This document shows, in pieces, positions 9,896 through 17,792 of a DNA stretch of 64,000 bases (the first letter of the stretch is position 1; every line of letters starts with the position of its first letter). Source of the stretch: a bacterium (GTDB taxonomy: Bacteria > Bacillota > Clostridia > Oscillospirales > Oscillospiraceae); assembly GCA_004560375.1 (NCBI GenBank), contig SFVC01000005.1, positions 1 through 64,000 on the forward strand, read 5' to 3'. The notes under the pieces were generated by a model. It ran no database searches. It saw nothing but the letters and a program-made list of their open reading frames with translations, and was not told the DNA's origin. Made by a program: the position numbers and the translations under genes.

Positions 9896-10381
9896 TCAGA
9901 GTGTAAGCGTCATTTTTATTCGAGTGACTCTTTTCCCATTAGACATTTCATCAATGAATGTGCCAACTGAATGAAATCCACATTTCATGTAACATTTTTG
10001 CGCCCGATGATTGTCTTGGTCAGTAAATAGGCTGAGAGATGCGGCGTTCTTTTCCTGTGCTTTACCGATAAGCTGGGTGATGACATAGGCGCCGATTCCC
10101 TTATTTTGATATTCGGGCAGCAGCGCCGCCATTTTCAAAAACACTTCGTTATTTTCTGCCATCAAGTTATTGAGTGCAAACCATCCGATGGGTTTCTCGT
10201 CCTCAAAAATGATATAGCCTTCTTCGTCCGCGTCTGATTGCCAGAGAAGAATGGCTTCCTCCCAATCGTGTTGCGTAGTCGGGACTTCATTTAATGCCTG
10301 TATGACAAATGGGTCATTCATAAGTTGAAATAGAAAACCCGCATCTTTTTCGGCAACTTCTTGAATCGTGATAGTTCCCAT
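9896..10381 (-). CDS. GNAT family N-acetyltransferase
   Basis: The 161-residue protein has the GNAT fold: an acetyl-CoA-binding segment near YQNKGIGAYVITQLIGKA and a final strand with HRAQKCYMKCGF. The substrate cannot be told from sequence. The ATG at 10381 follows GGCGAGGAGGATG. It lies 19 bp downstream of the pseudouridine synthase stop on the same strand, so they may share a transcript. Its base composition is clearly more A+T-rich than every neighbour, which suggests recent acquisition. Confidence 0.85.
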   Translation of the reverse strand: MGTITIQEVAEKDAGFLFQLMNDPFVIQALNEVPTTQHDWEEAILLWQSDADEEGYIIFEDEKPIGWFALNNLMAENNEVFLKMAALLPEYQNKGIGAYVITQLIGKAQEKNAASLSLFTDQDNHRAQKCYMKCGFHSVGTFIDEMSNGKRVTRIKMTLTL

Positions 10382-10400
10382 CTACATCCTCCTCGCCCTA

Positions 10401-11288
10401 TTATCGGAACACCCGGTTGAAATCCCTGGGCATTTTCGCTTTGAACGTCACCGGCTCTCCAGTGCCGGGGTGGATGAAGGACAGCTCGTTGGCGTGGAGG
10501 CACAGCCGCCCGATGGGGTTGGTGCGGGCTCCGTACTGCTTGTCCCCCGCCACGGGGCAGCCCTTCTCCTTCATGTGCACCCGGATCTGGTTCTTCCGCC
10601 CCGTCTCGATGGAGATGTCCAGCAGGGCGTATCCGTTCCCGGCCTTTACAATCTGATAGCTGGTGACGGCCTCCTTGGCCCCCTTCCCCGGCGCGCCGGA
10701 AAAGCTCAGGTGGGTGTCCGTCTCCACCAGCCAGGAGCGGATGGTGTCCTGGGCGGGCTTGGGCACCCCCTCCACCACCGCCAGATAGCCCCGGCGGGTG
10801 ACGATCTCGTTCCACCGGGACTGGAACAGCTCCTTTGTCTGGGCGTCCCGGGCGAACATCAGCACCCCCGACGTGTCCCGATCCAGCCGGTGGAGCACGA
10901 AGATCCGGTCATCCACCCGCCGGGCCTTCACGTAGTCGGTGACCATGTGGTAGGCGGTGCGGGTTTTCTCCCTGTCGGTGGCCACGCTGAGCAGCTTGGC
11001 GGGTTTGTTTACCACGATAAGGTGCTCGTCCTCGTAGAGGATGGGGAAGGGCAGCGCGTCCGCCCTGGGGGCGGAGGAGGAAAGAATGCTCACCTGCTGC
11101 CCGGGCAGCAGCGGGGTATCGAACCGGGAGAGGGGCACGCCGTCCACCGCCACCAGCCGCCGGGACAGCAGGGACTTCACATTGTTCCGGCTCTTGCCCT
11201 TCACGTGAGCCAGCAGGAAGGGGAGCAGGGTGTCGGGTGTGTCCACGGTGTAGACGGTGGGTTCCCGCCGTTTTTCGTTATGTTCCAT
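10401..11288 (-). CDS. Pseudouridine synthase, RluA family
   Basis: This protein isomerises uridines in rRNA or tRNA. It has 295 residues with an N-terminal S4-like RNA-binding segment (NVKSLLSRRLVAVDG) and the catalytic RluA motif HRLDRDTSGVLMFA, whose aspartate is the nucleophile. The family motif GRKNQIRVHM follows. The exact target (RluA, RluC or RluD class) cannot be fixed from sequence alone. A moderate promoter lies upstream on this strand. Confidence 0.9.
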   Translation of the reverse strand: MEHNEKRREPTVYTVDTPDTLLPFLLAHVKGKSRNNVKSLLSRRLVAVDGVPLSRFDTPLLPGQQVSILSSSAPRADALPFPILYEDEHLIVVNKPAKLLSVATDREKTRTAYHMVTDYVKARRVDDRIFVLHRLDRDTSGVLMFARDAQTKELFQSRWNEIVTRRGYLAVVEGVPKPAQDTIRSWLVETDTHLSFSGAPGKGAKEAVTSYQIVKAGNGYALLDISIETGRKNQIRVHMKEKGCPVAGDKQYGARTNPIGRLCLHANELSFIHPGTGEPVTFKAKMPRDFNRVFR

Positions 11289-11342
11289 AGTAACCGCCTT
11301 TTTCTGCCGCCTGGGGCAGGATGCTTTTTTGACTTCCAGGAT

Positions 11343-11371
11343 AGTTTACCACGTTCCGGGGAAAAAGTCCA
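11343..11371 (-). promoter_or_regulatory. Possible promoter of the pseudouridine synthase gene
   Basis: Read on the minus strand, TGGACT and TAAACT are separated by 17 bp. The -35 matches four of six consensus positions. The spacing and position (about 55 bp before the start) are reasonable. Confidence 0.4.
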
Positions 11372-11435
11372 CGAAATTCCGGCGGACAGGCAAGTGGGGC
11401 CGGGCGGCCGCATATTCTTGCCAGAGGTGATTGCT

Positions 11436-11711
11436 GTGGGGGAAAAGGAGGGCCTGCTGGCCCGGGCCTCCCGGGTGTTCGACCTGCCCGCCGACGCGGT
11501 GGCGGGGGCGCCCCGGGTGGAGATTATCGGGGACGGGGAGCTTCGCATGGCCCCCCACCGGGGCATTCTGGCCTACGGGACAGAGGAGATCCACATATCC
11601 GGGGGAAAAATGGTGGTGCTGGTGCGGGGCCAGGGCCTGGAGCTGCGGGCCATGACGCCGGAGGAGCTGCTGATCACCGGCGAGATCCGGGCGGTGGAAT
11701 TCATGAGGTGA
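11436..11711 (+). CDS. yqfC: Sporulation protein YqfC
   Basis: This small protein of 91 residues belongs to the YabP/YqfC family, whose members are made in the mother cell under sigma-E in Bacillus. The match is by length, by the central pattern (RVEIIGDGELRMAPHRGILAY and the TPEELLITGEI end) and by yqfD immediately downstream. I chose GTG 11436 because AGAGGTGA ends five bases before it; an upstream in-frame GTG (11427) is the alternative. A CATATTCT at 11411-11418 resembles a sigma-E -10 box, but no clear -35 was found. Confidence 0.82.
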   Translation: MGEKEGLLARASRVFDLPADAVAGAPRVEIIGDGELRMAPHRGILAYGTEEIHISGGKMVVLVRGQGLELRAMTPEELLITGEIRAVEFMR

Positions 11712-11715
11712 CGGC

Positions 11716-12984
11716 ATGAAAAAACTCATCAATCTGCTGCTGGGCTATGTGGAGATCGCCGTCACCGGGGCCTTCCCGGAGCGGCTGCTGAACCTGTGCG
11801 CCCAGAACCGGCTGCCATTCTGGCGGCTGCGCTGGACGGACGAGACCAGCTTCACCTTCCGGGTGGCCCTCCGGGATCGCAAGCGGCTGGACGAGCTGGC
11901 CCGGCGGGCCATGTGCGATCTGGAGGAGCGAAGCCGCCAGGGGGCGGCGGTGGCGGCGGAGCGAATGGTGGAGCACCGCTGGGGCTTCCTGCTGGGGCTG
12001 GGCTTTTGCGTGCTGGCGGTGAGCTTCCTGTCCCGGTTCCTGCTGGTGATCGAGGTGACGGGCAACGAGCGGGTGCCCACCGCCGTGATCCTGTCCCAGC
12101 TCCAGCGGGCGGGGGTGCGGCCCGGGGCCTTCGGCCCCGCCATCCGGGAGCGGGAGGCGGCCAACACCGCTCTGCTGGGCCTGCCCGAGCTGTCCTACCT
12201 GGCGGTGAACATCTACGGCACCCGGGCGGAGATCATCGTCCGGGAGGTGGAGAAGGCCCCGGAGCTGCTGAAGGAGGACGTGCCCGCCGACGTTGTGGCG
12301 GCGGCGGACGGCATCATCGAGGATATCCAGACCGACTCCGGCCGGGCCATGTTCCAGGACGGCGACGTGGTGGCCAAAGGGGAGACGCTGATCTCCGGCG
12401 TGCTGGATCTGAAGGAGCCGGAGGGGGGGACGGTGGATCTGGGCAGCCTGGTGGTGCACGCCGCGGGCAGCGTCACCGCCCGCACCTGGCGCACCCTGGA
12501 GGAGACCATCCCCCTCACCGGGCAGGGGAAGGAGTACACCGGGGAGGAGGCCCGGGCGTACCACATAAAAATTTTGTGGCTTGAGCTGGATTTTTTTGAA
12601 AACAGTAGCATTTCCGGTGGGAGATATGATAAAATAACAAAGACTGCGGATCTGACCCTGTTCGGGCGGCCCATGCCCGCCTCCCTCACCACTGTCACCT
12701 GCCGGGGCTACACCCTCCGGGAGGAGCCGGTGGATACAGAGGCGGCGGCCGGGGAGCTGAAGGAGCTGCTGCTGTTCCGGCTGGAGGAGCTGATGGAGGA
12801 GCGGAAGGGCGAGGCCCTGCGTACCGACTTTGTGACCCGGCAGGAGAACGGGCGGCTGACGGTCACCCTGCTGGCGGAGTGCCGGGAGGAGATCGGCCGA
12901 ACCGTGGAGCGGGACGGGGAAGTGGGGCGGGTGTACGGGGGAAGCGCCGCAACCCCGCCGGAGGATACCAAAGACAACGGCTGA
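11716..12984 (+). CDS. yqfD: Sporulation protein YqfD
   Basis: The 422-residue protein of the YqfD/SpoIV-type family starts just after yqfC. A cytoplasmic N-terminal region is followed by one membrane segment at about residues 93-113, then an extracytoplasmic part that starts with a FtsQ-like VTGNERVPTAVI segment. It is expected in the mother cell during sporulation. A short AT-rich patch at about 12565-12640 changes base composition locally without breaking the frame. Role beyond sporulation association is unknown. Confidence 0.85.
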   Translation: MKKLINLLLGYVEIAVTGAFPERLLNLCAQNRLPFWRLRWTDETSFTFRVALRDRKRLDELARRAMCDLEERSRQGAAVAAERMVEHRWGFLLGLGFCVLAVSFLSRFLLVIEVTGNERVPTAVILSQLQRAGVRPGAFGPAIREREAANTALLGLPELSYLAVNIYGTRAEIIVREVEKAPELLKEDVPADVVAAADGIIEDIQTDSGRAMFQDGDVVAKGETLISGVLDLKEPEGGTVDLGSLVVHAAGSVTARTWRTLEETIPLTGQGKEYTGEEARAYHIKILWLELDFFENSSISGGRYDKITKTADLTLFGRPMPASLTTVTCRGYTLREEPVDTEAAAGELKELLLFRLEELMEERKGEALRTDFVTRQENGRLTVTLLAECREEIGRTVERDGEVGRVYGGSAATPPEDTKDNG

Positions 12985-13012
12985 CAGGCCGTTTACGAAG
13001 GAGAAGCGATCC

Positions 13013-13990
<978 letters not shown>

Positions 13991-14003
13991 GGACAGCGGG
14001 AGA

Positions 14004-14095
14004 GGAGCGGCAGGCCAGGGCTCTCTCTACAGGCCAGCCCAAGGCTACGGGGCGCTGAGGACTGGCCCTCCGGTCGAGCCCTGGCCTGCCGCTCC
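14004..14095 (+). other. Long hairpin after phoH
   Basis: A perfect 20-bp inverted repeat (14004-14023 with 14076-14095) encloses 52 nt, which contain a further 6-bp stem (GGCCAG at 14032-14037 with CTGGCC at 14062-14067). No T-run follows on either strand, so it is not a typical terminator. It may be a structured RNA, an RNase-processing site or an element boundary. Confidence 0.65.
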
Positions 14096-14110
14096 ACGAG
14101 ACGGATCGCG

Positions 14111-14293
14111 TCAGACCTTTTCCAGGCAGGCGTCGGTCAGTTGCATCCCGAGACATAGACCCTGGTAGAAGGACCAGAGGCCGTGGCCCTGGATGGGGAG
14201 ATCGCGGAAGTAATCGGGCCAGAAGCGGGGATCGGGTTCGGTGACAAAATAGCGGTAGAGCTGTTCCACAATGACCGGGATAGAATCGTCCAT
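14111..14293 (-). CDS. 60-residue protein of unknown function
   Basis: I do not recognise this protein. It is acidic and aromatic-rich (VEQLYRYFVTEPDPRFWPDYF) with no membrane segment. I chose ATG 14293 because GGAGGATC lies eight bases upstream; a longer reading to 14362 would cover the promoter. A near-consensus sigma-A promoter (TTGACT, 17 bp, TATAAT) on the same strand drives it. It is divergent from a small XRE regulator and, with it, interrupts the phoH-ybeY operon. Possible roles are target, partner or toxin of that regulator; this is speculation. Confidence 0.6.
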   Translation of the reverse strand: MDDSIPVIVEQLYRYFVTEPDPRFWPDYFRDLPIQGHGLWSFYQGLCLGMQLTDACLEKV

Positions 14294-14333
14294 TTTATGA
14301 TCCTCCTGGATATCATAAGTAGTTACGTAATAA

Positions 14334-14362
14334 ATTATAGCACGACAATAGTTATTAGTCAA
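14334..14362 (-). promoter_or_regulatory. Promoter of the 60-residue protein gene
   Basis: On the minus strand TTGACT and TATAAT are separated by exactly 17 bp. The -35 overlaps the ribosome binding site of the divergent XRE gene, so binding at either could affect the other. A TTACGTAA palindrome (14323-14330) lies just downstream of the -10. Confidence 0.75.
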
Positions 14363-14374
14363 GAGGTGACACAG

Positions 14375-14593
14375 GTGATTTTTAATGATAGACTAAAGAT
14401 ATTGCGGAGTGAATTCGATTTGACCCAGGATAAGGTGGCGAAAGAGTTGGATATGCCGGTAAGAACCTATCAGCGCCTTGAAAGGGACGGCGCCAAAACC
14501 CACTATGATACCCTTATCAAACTCGCGGATTTTTACGATGTATCGGTAGACTGGCTCATGGGCCGCACAGATAAAAGGGAGGTCAACCGGTAA
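14375..14593 (+). CDS. XRE family transcriptional regulator (Cro/C1 type)
   Basis: The 72-residue protein is essentially a single helix-turn-helix domain: FDLTQDKVAKELDMPVRTYQRLE is the HTH core and DFYDVSVDWLMGRTD is the usual C-terminal helix of the family. GTG 14375 follows AGAGGTGA by five bases. Codon use and composition are markedly A+T-richer than the flanking genes. Its TAA overlaps the ATG of ybeY (TAATG), so ybeY translation is probably coupled to it. It most likely binds the shared intergenic region. Confidence 0.85.
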   Translation: MIFNDRLKILRSEFDLTQDKVAKELDMPVRTYQRLERDGAKTHYDTLIKLADFYDVSVDWLMGRTDKREVNR

Positions 14594-15084
14594 TGCCAAA
14601 GCATGAAATGATCGTTTCCACCGACGTTGACGACGTGAGCATACTTGTGCTCCCCTTCCTGAAAAAGGCGATCTGCAAGACCCTGGACGCGGAAGGGGTG
14701 GAGGTGCCCTGCGAGATCAACGTGCTGCTCACCGATGACGAGGGCATTCAAGAGATCAACTGGGATACGCGGAAGGTGGACGCCCCCACCGACGTGCTGT
14801 CCTTCCCCATGTTCGACCTGGCCCCGGGGGACAAGCCGTCGGAGGCGGACGCCGACCCCGCCACCGGCCTGGTGCCCCTGGGCGATATGTGCATCTCCCT
14901 GGAGCGGGCCGTGGCCCAGGCGGAGGAGTACGGCCACTCCAACCACCGGGAGCTGGCCTACTTAGCGGTTCACTCCGTGCTCCATCTGCTGGGCTACGAC
15001 CACCTGGACGAGGGGCCCATGAAGGCCCAGATGCGGGCGCGGGAGGAGGCCATCCTGGCGGAGCTGGGCCTGGAGCGAGACTAA
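14593..15084 (+). CDS. ybeY: Endoribonuclease / rRNA maturation factor YbeY
   Basis: This is a zinc-dependent RNase involved in 16S rRNA 3'-end maturation and ribosome quality control. The 163-residue protein has the metal site H127, H131 and H137 in HSVLHLLGYDH. The region around residues 80-92 is slightly longer and acidic compared with the minimal family. It overlaps the XRE stop by one base and precedes era. Diacylglycerol kinase, often found between ybeY and era in Firmicutes, is absent. Confidence 0.95.
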   Translation: MPKHEMIVSTDVDDVSILVLPFLKKAICKTLDAEGVEVPCEINVLLTDDEGIQEINWDTRKVDAPTDVLSFPMFDLAPGDKPSEADADPATGLVPLGDMCISLERAVAQAEEYGHSNHRELAYLAVHSVLHLLGYDHLDEGPMKAQMRAREEAILAELGLERD

Positions 15085-15125
15085 AGGACAAACACAAAAA
15101 TGCTCAAGAAAGTTGAGGATCACCT

Positions 15126-16019
15126 ATGAACATCAAGAAAAGCGGCATCATCACCATCTGCGGACGGCCTAACGTGGGCAAGTCCACCCTGACCAACACC
15201 CTGGCGGGGGAGAAGATCGCCATCGTCTCCCCCAAGCCCCAGACCACCCGGAACCGGATCTGTGCCGTTCTCAACCGGGGGGACAGCCAGTTCGTGTTTG
15301 TGGACACGCCGGGGCTCCACAAGGCCCGCACCCGGCTGGGAGATTACATGGTGAAGGTGGTGCGCCAGTCGGTAGCGGACGTGGACGGGGTGATGCTGCT
15401 GGTGGAGCCGGTGGATCACATCGGCCCCCCGGAGCAGGAGCTCATCGACCGCATCAAGGCACTGGGGGCCCCCGCCGCGCTGGTGATCAACAAGATCGAC
15501 ACGGTGGAGAAGGAGAAGCTGCTCTCGGTGATGGCGGTGTACGGCGCGGCCTTTGATTGGGACGCGGTGGTGCCCATCTCCGCCAAGACCGGGGAGGGTG
15601 TGGACGAGCTGCTGGAGGTGCTGGGCGGCTGGCTGCCCGAGGGGCCCCAGCTGTTCCCCGACGGGGCGGTGACGGATCAGCCGGAGCGGCAGATCATGGC
15701 GGAGATCGTCCGGGAAAAGCTGCTGCGGGAGCTGGACAAGGAGATCCCCCACGGCACGGCGGTGGAGGTGACGAAATTCTCCCAGCGGGACAACGACATC
15801 ATCGACTGCCACGTGACCATCTACTGTGAGAAGGCGTCCCACAAGGGGATCATCATCGGCAAGGGCGGGGCCATGCTGAAGAAGATCAGCACCCAGGCCC
15901 GGCGGGACATGGAGGCCTTCATGGGGGCCAAGGTGTACCTGGAGACGTGGGTGAAGGTAAAGGAGAACTGGCGGGACAACCCGGCGGCCATCCAGAACTT
16001 TGGCTACACGGAGGATTGA
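15126..16019 (+). CDS. era: GTPase Era
   Basis: Era is an essential GTPase that binds the 3' end of 16S rRNA during 30S assembly. The 297-residue protein has G1 GRPNVGKST at 13-21, the DTPG switch (G3), NKID (G4) and a C-terminal KH domain (IIIGKGGAMLKKI). Ribosome site GAGGATC precedes ATG 15126. Its position after ybeY is functionally coherent. Confidence 0.97.
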   Translation: MNIKKSGIITICGRPNVGKSTLTNTLAGEKIAIVSPKPQTTRNRICAVLNRGDSQFVFVDTPGLHKARTRLGDYMVKVVRQSVADVDGVMLLVEPVDHIGPPEQELIDRIKALGAPAALVINKIDTVEKEKLLSVMAVYGAAFDWDAVVPISAKTGEGVDELLEVLGGWLPEGPQLFPDGAVTDQPERQIMAEIVREKLLRELDKEIPHGTAVEVTKFSQRDNDIIDCHVTIYCEKASHKGIIIGKGGAMLKKISTQARRDMEAFMGAKVYLETWVKVKENWRDNPAAIQNFGYTED

Positions 16020-16022
16020 GCC

Positions 16023-16667
16023 ATGAAGCAGAAAGAGAAAAAAGAGCGCAAACTCACCAAGGCTGAGCTGCGCCGCAAGGCCCGCTTCGAGGCGCTGGCG
16101 GCGGACATGGAGGAGCGGGGCTGGACGGCCCACAACCTGACCATCGGCGTGGTAAAGGCCAACATTTTGGCCTTTTTCGTGATGTTTCCCTTTGCGCTGG
16201 CGGTTGCCATCTGGTATCTGATGGTGAACGGCAGCCTGAACGAGCCGTCCCTGACGGATATGCTGTTGCTGCTGGTATTGTTGATTGCCCTGCTGGCGGC
16301 CCACGAGGGGATCCACGGGCTGGTGTGGGGGCTGTGCGCCCCCAGCGGCTTTCGCTCTATCGAGTTCGGCATCGTCTGGGCGGTGCTGTCCCCCTACTGC
16401 ACCTGCGCCGAGCCCATGAAAAAGGGGCAGTACCTGCTGGGATCCGCCATGCCCACCCTGATACTGGGCTTTGGGCTGGGGATCGTGGCCGTCTACACGG
16501 GGGTGAGCCTGCTGCTGTACCTGGCCGTGCTGATGATCCTGGGCGGCGGCGGGGACTTCTGCATCATCCTGAAGCTGCTGGCCTACCGGCCCCAGGGCGA
16601 GGTGGTGTACTGCGATCACCCCTATGAGGTGGGCCTTGTGGCCTTTGAGCGGCCCGCCGGGGCCTGA
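16023..16667 (+). CDS. DUF3267 family membrane protein (putative zinc metallopeptidase fold)
   Basis: The 214-residue protein has a basic cytoplasmic N-terminus and four or so hydrophobic segments. The motif HEGIH at residues 94-98 sits in a membrane segment and matches the HExxH zincin-like signature of DUF3267. No substrate is known. It starts three bases after era stops, so it is in the same operon. The catalytic assignment is inferred from the motif. Confidence 0.75.
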   Translation: MKQKEKKERKLTKAELRRKARFEALAADMEERGWTAHNLTIGVVKANILAFFVMFPFALAVAIWYLMVNGSLNEPSLTDMLLLLVLLIALLAAHEGIHGLVWGLCAPSGFRSIEFGIVWAVLSPYCTCAEPMKKGQYLLGSAMPTLILGFGLGIVAVYTGVSLLLYLAVLMILGGGGDFCIILKLLAYRPQGEVVYCDHPYEVGLVAFERPAGA

Positions 16668-16711
16668 TCAAACGCGCGCAAAATTTCCCTGTCATAAACG
16701 CCGCCCGCCCG

Positions 16712-16770
16712 TCCATGCTATCAGCGTGGAGAGATACACTTCCTCCATCCATGGGATCAACGTGGACAGA
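16712..16770 (+). repeat. Two 23-bp imperfect direct repeats before yqzL
   Basis: 16712-16734 and 16748-16770 agree at 19 of 23 positions, with a 36-bp period. They share the cores TCCATG and ATCAxCGTGGAxAGA. They lie in the leader just before the yqzL ribosome site. Their function is unknown. Confidence 0.6.
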
Positions 16771-16784
16771 CGGGAGGGACTGCG

Positions 16785-16964
16785 ATGAACACAGAGCTTT
16801 GGAACCTGTTTTGGACCACCGGGATGCCGGAGGCCTGGCTGATGAGCCGGAACGGGGAGGAGCCCACCCCCGACCGGCCGGAGACGGCGAGCGGGACAGG
16901 CCCGCTGGCCTTCCCCCCCGGCCGGCTGAATATCGCCCCCGGCGGCCCGGAGCGGATGTATTGA
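16785..16964 (+). CDS. yqzL: YqzL family small protein
   Basis: The 59-residue protein starts MNTELWNLFWTTGMPEAWLM. This matches the YqzL pattern (a tryptophan/phenylalanine-rich start followed by TG and a short helix), and it lies between era and recO where yqzL is found in Bacillus and Clostridia. GGGAGGG lies six bases before ATG 16785. The C-terminal half is proline- and glycine-rich and longer than in Bacillus. Function is unknown. Confidence 0.75.
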   Translation: MNTELWNLFWTTGMPEAWLMSRNGEEPTPDRPETASGTGPLAFPPGRLNIAPGGPERMY

Positions 16965-16971
16965 CAGAACC

Positions 16972-16990
16972 ACGCCCCGCGCAGGGGCGT
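16972..16990 (+). other. Hairpin just before the recO ribosome site
   Basis: A 7-bp G+C-rich stem (ACGCCCC with GGGGCGT, five-base loop) lies eight bases after yqzL stops and just upstream of AGGAGC. There is no T-run. It may modulate recO translation or stabilise the processed mRNA. Confidence 0.4.
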
Positions 16991-17006
16991 ACATAGGAGC
17001 GCCGTT

Positions 17007-17762
17007 ATGCACCTGACAACAAACGCCCTCGTGCTGCGCGAGACGAACTACAAGGAATCGGATAAAATTTTGACCCTGCTGACGGAACAGGAGGGGAAGC
17101 TCACTGTGTCCGCCCGGGGGTGCCGGAAGAAAGGCAGCCCCATCGCCGCCGCCTGTCAGCTGCTGGCTTGGGGGGAGTTCACCCTGTATGAGTTCCGGGA
17201 GATGTGGTCGGTGAAGGAGACGGCGTCGGAGCGGCTGTTTGACGGGATCCGGACGGATCTGGAAAAGCTGTCCCTGGCCAGCTACCTGGCGGAGGTCACC
17301 GAGGCGCTGGCGGAGGAGGGCCAGCCCGATCCCGGCCTGCTGTCGGTGACGCTGAACTGCCTCCACGCCCTGGATAAGCTGCCGACGCCCCCGGCCCAGG
17401 TCAAGACCGCCTTCGAGTGGCGGGCCATGGCGCTGGCGGGGTATGAGCCCCAGCTGGAGCGGTGCGGGGTGTGCCTCCGGGAGAAGCCGGTGGAGCCCCA
17501 CATCCACCTGGGGGAGGGCACCGTCCACTGCGCCGCCTGCCGGGACAGGCTGGGGGAGGGGGTGTCCATGCCGCTCACCGACTCGGCGCTGGCCGCCCTG
17601 CGGCACGTGGTGTGGGGCCCCCGGAAGCGGCTGCTGTCCTTCCGGCTGGACGGGGAGGGCATGAAGCGCTTAGGCGATGCCTCGGAGGCCTATCTCATGA
17701 CCCGGCTGGAGCGGGGCTTCCGGACGCTGGACTTCTACAAGCGGATCAGACCGGAGGGCTGA
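17007..17762 (+). CDS. recO: DNA repair protein RecO
   Basis: RecO loads RecA onto SSB-coated DNA in the RecFOR pathway. The 251-residue protein has an N-terminal OB fold (TNALVLRETNYKESDKILTLLT) and a zinc site formed by C153, C156, C175 and C178. Length is normal. AGGAGC precedes the ATG. Confidence 0.95.
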   Translation: MHLTTNALVLRETNYKESDKILTLLTEQEGKLTVSARGCRKKGSPIAAACQLLAWGEFTLYEFREMWSVKETASERLFDGIRTDLEKLSLASYLAEVTEALAEEGQPDPGLLSVTLNCLHALDKLPTPPAQVKTAFEWRAMALAGYEPQLERCGVCLREKPVEPHIHLGEGTVHCAACRDRLGEGVSMPLTDSALAALRHVVWGPRKRLLSFRLDGEGMKRLGDASEAYLMTRLERGFRTLDFYKRIRPEG

Positions 17763-17792
17763 GGGCTGTGGGAGCAAAGGGAGACGTATGAA

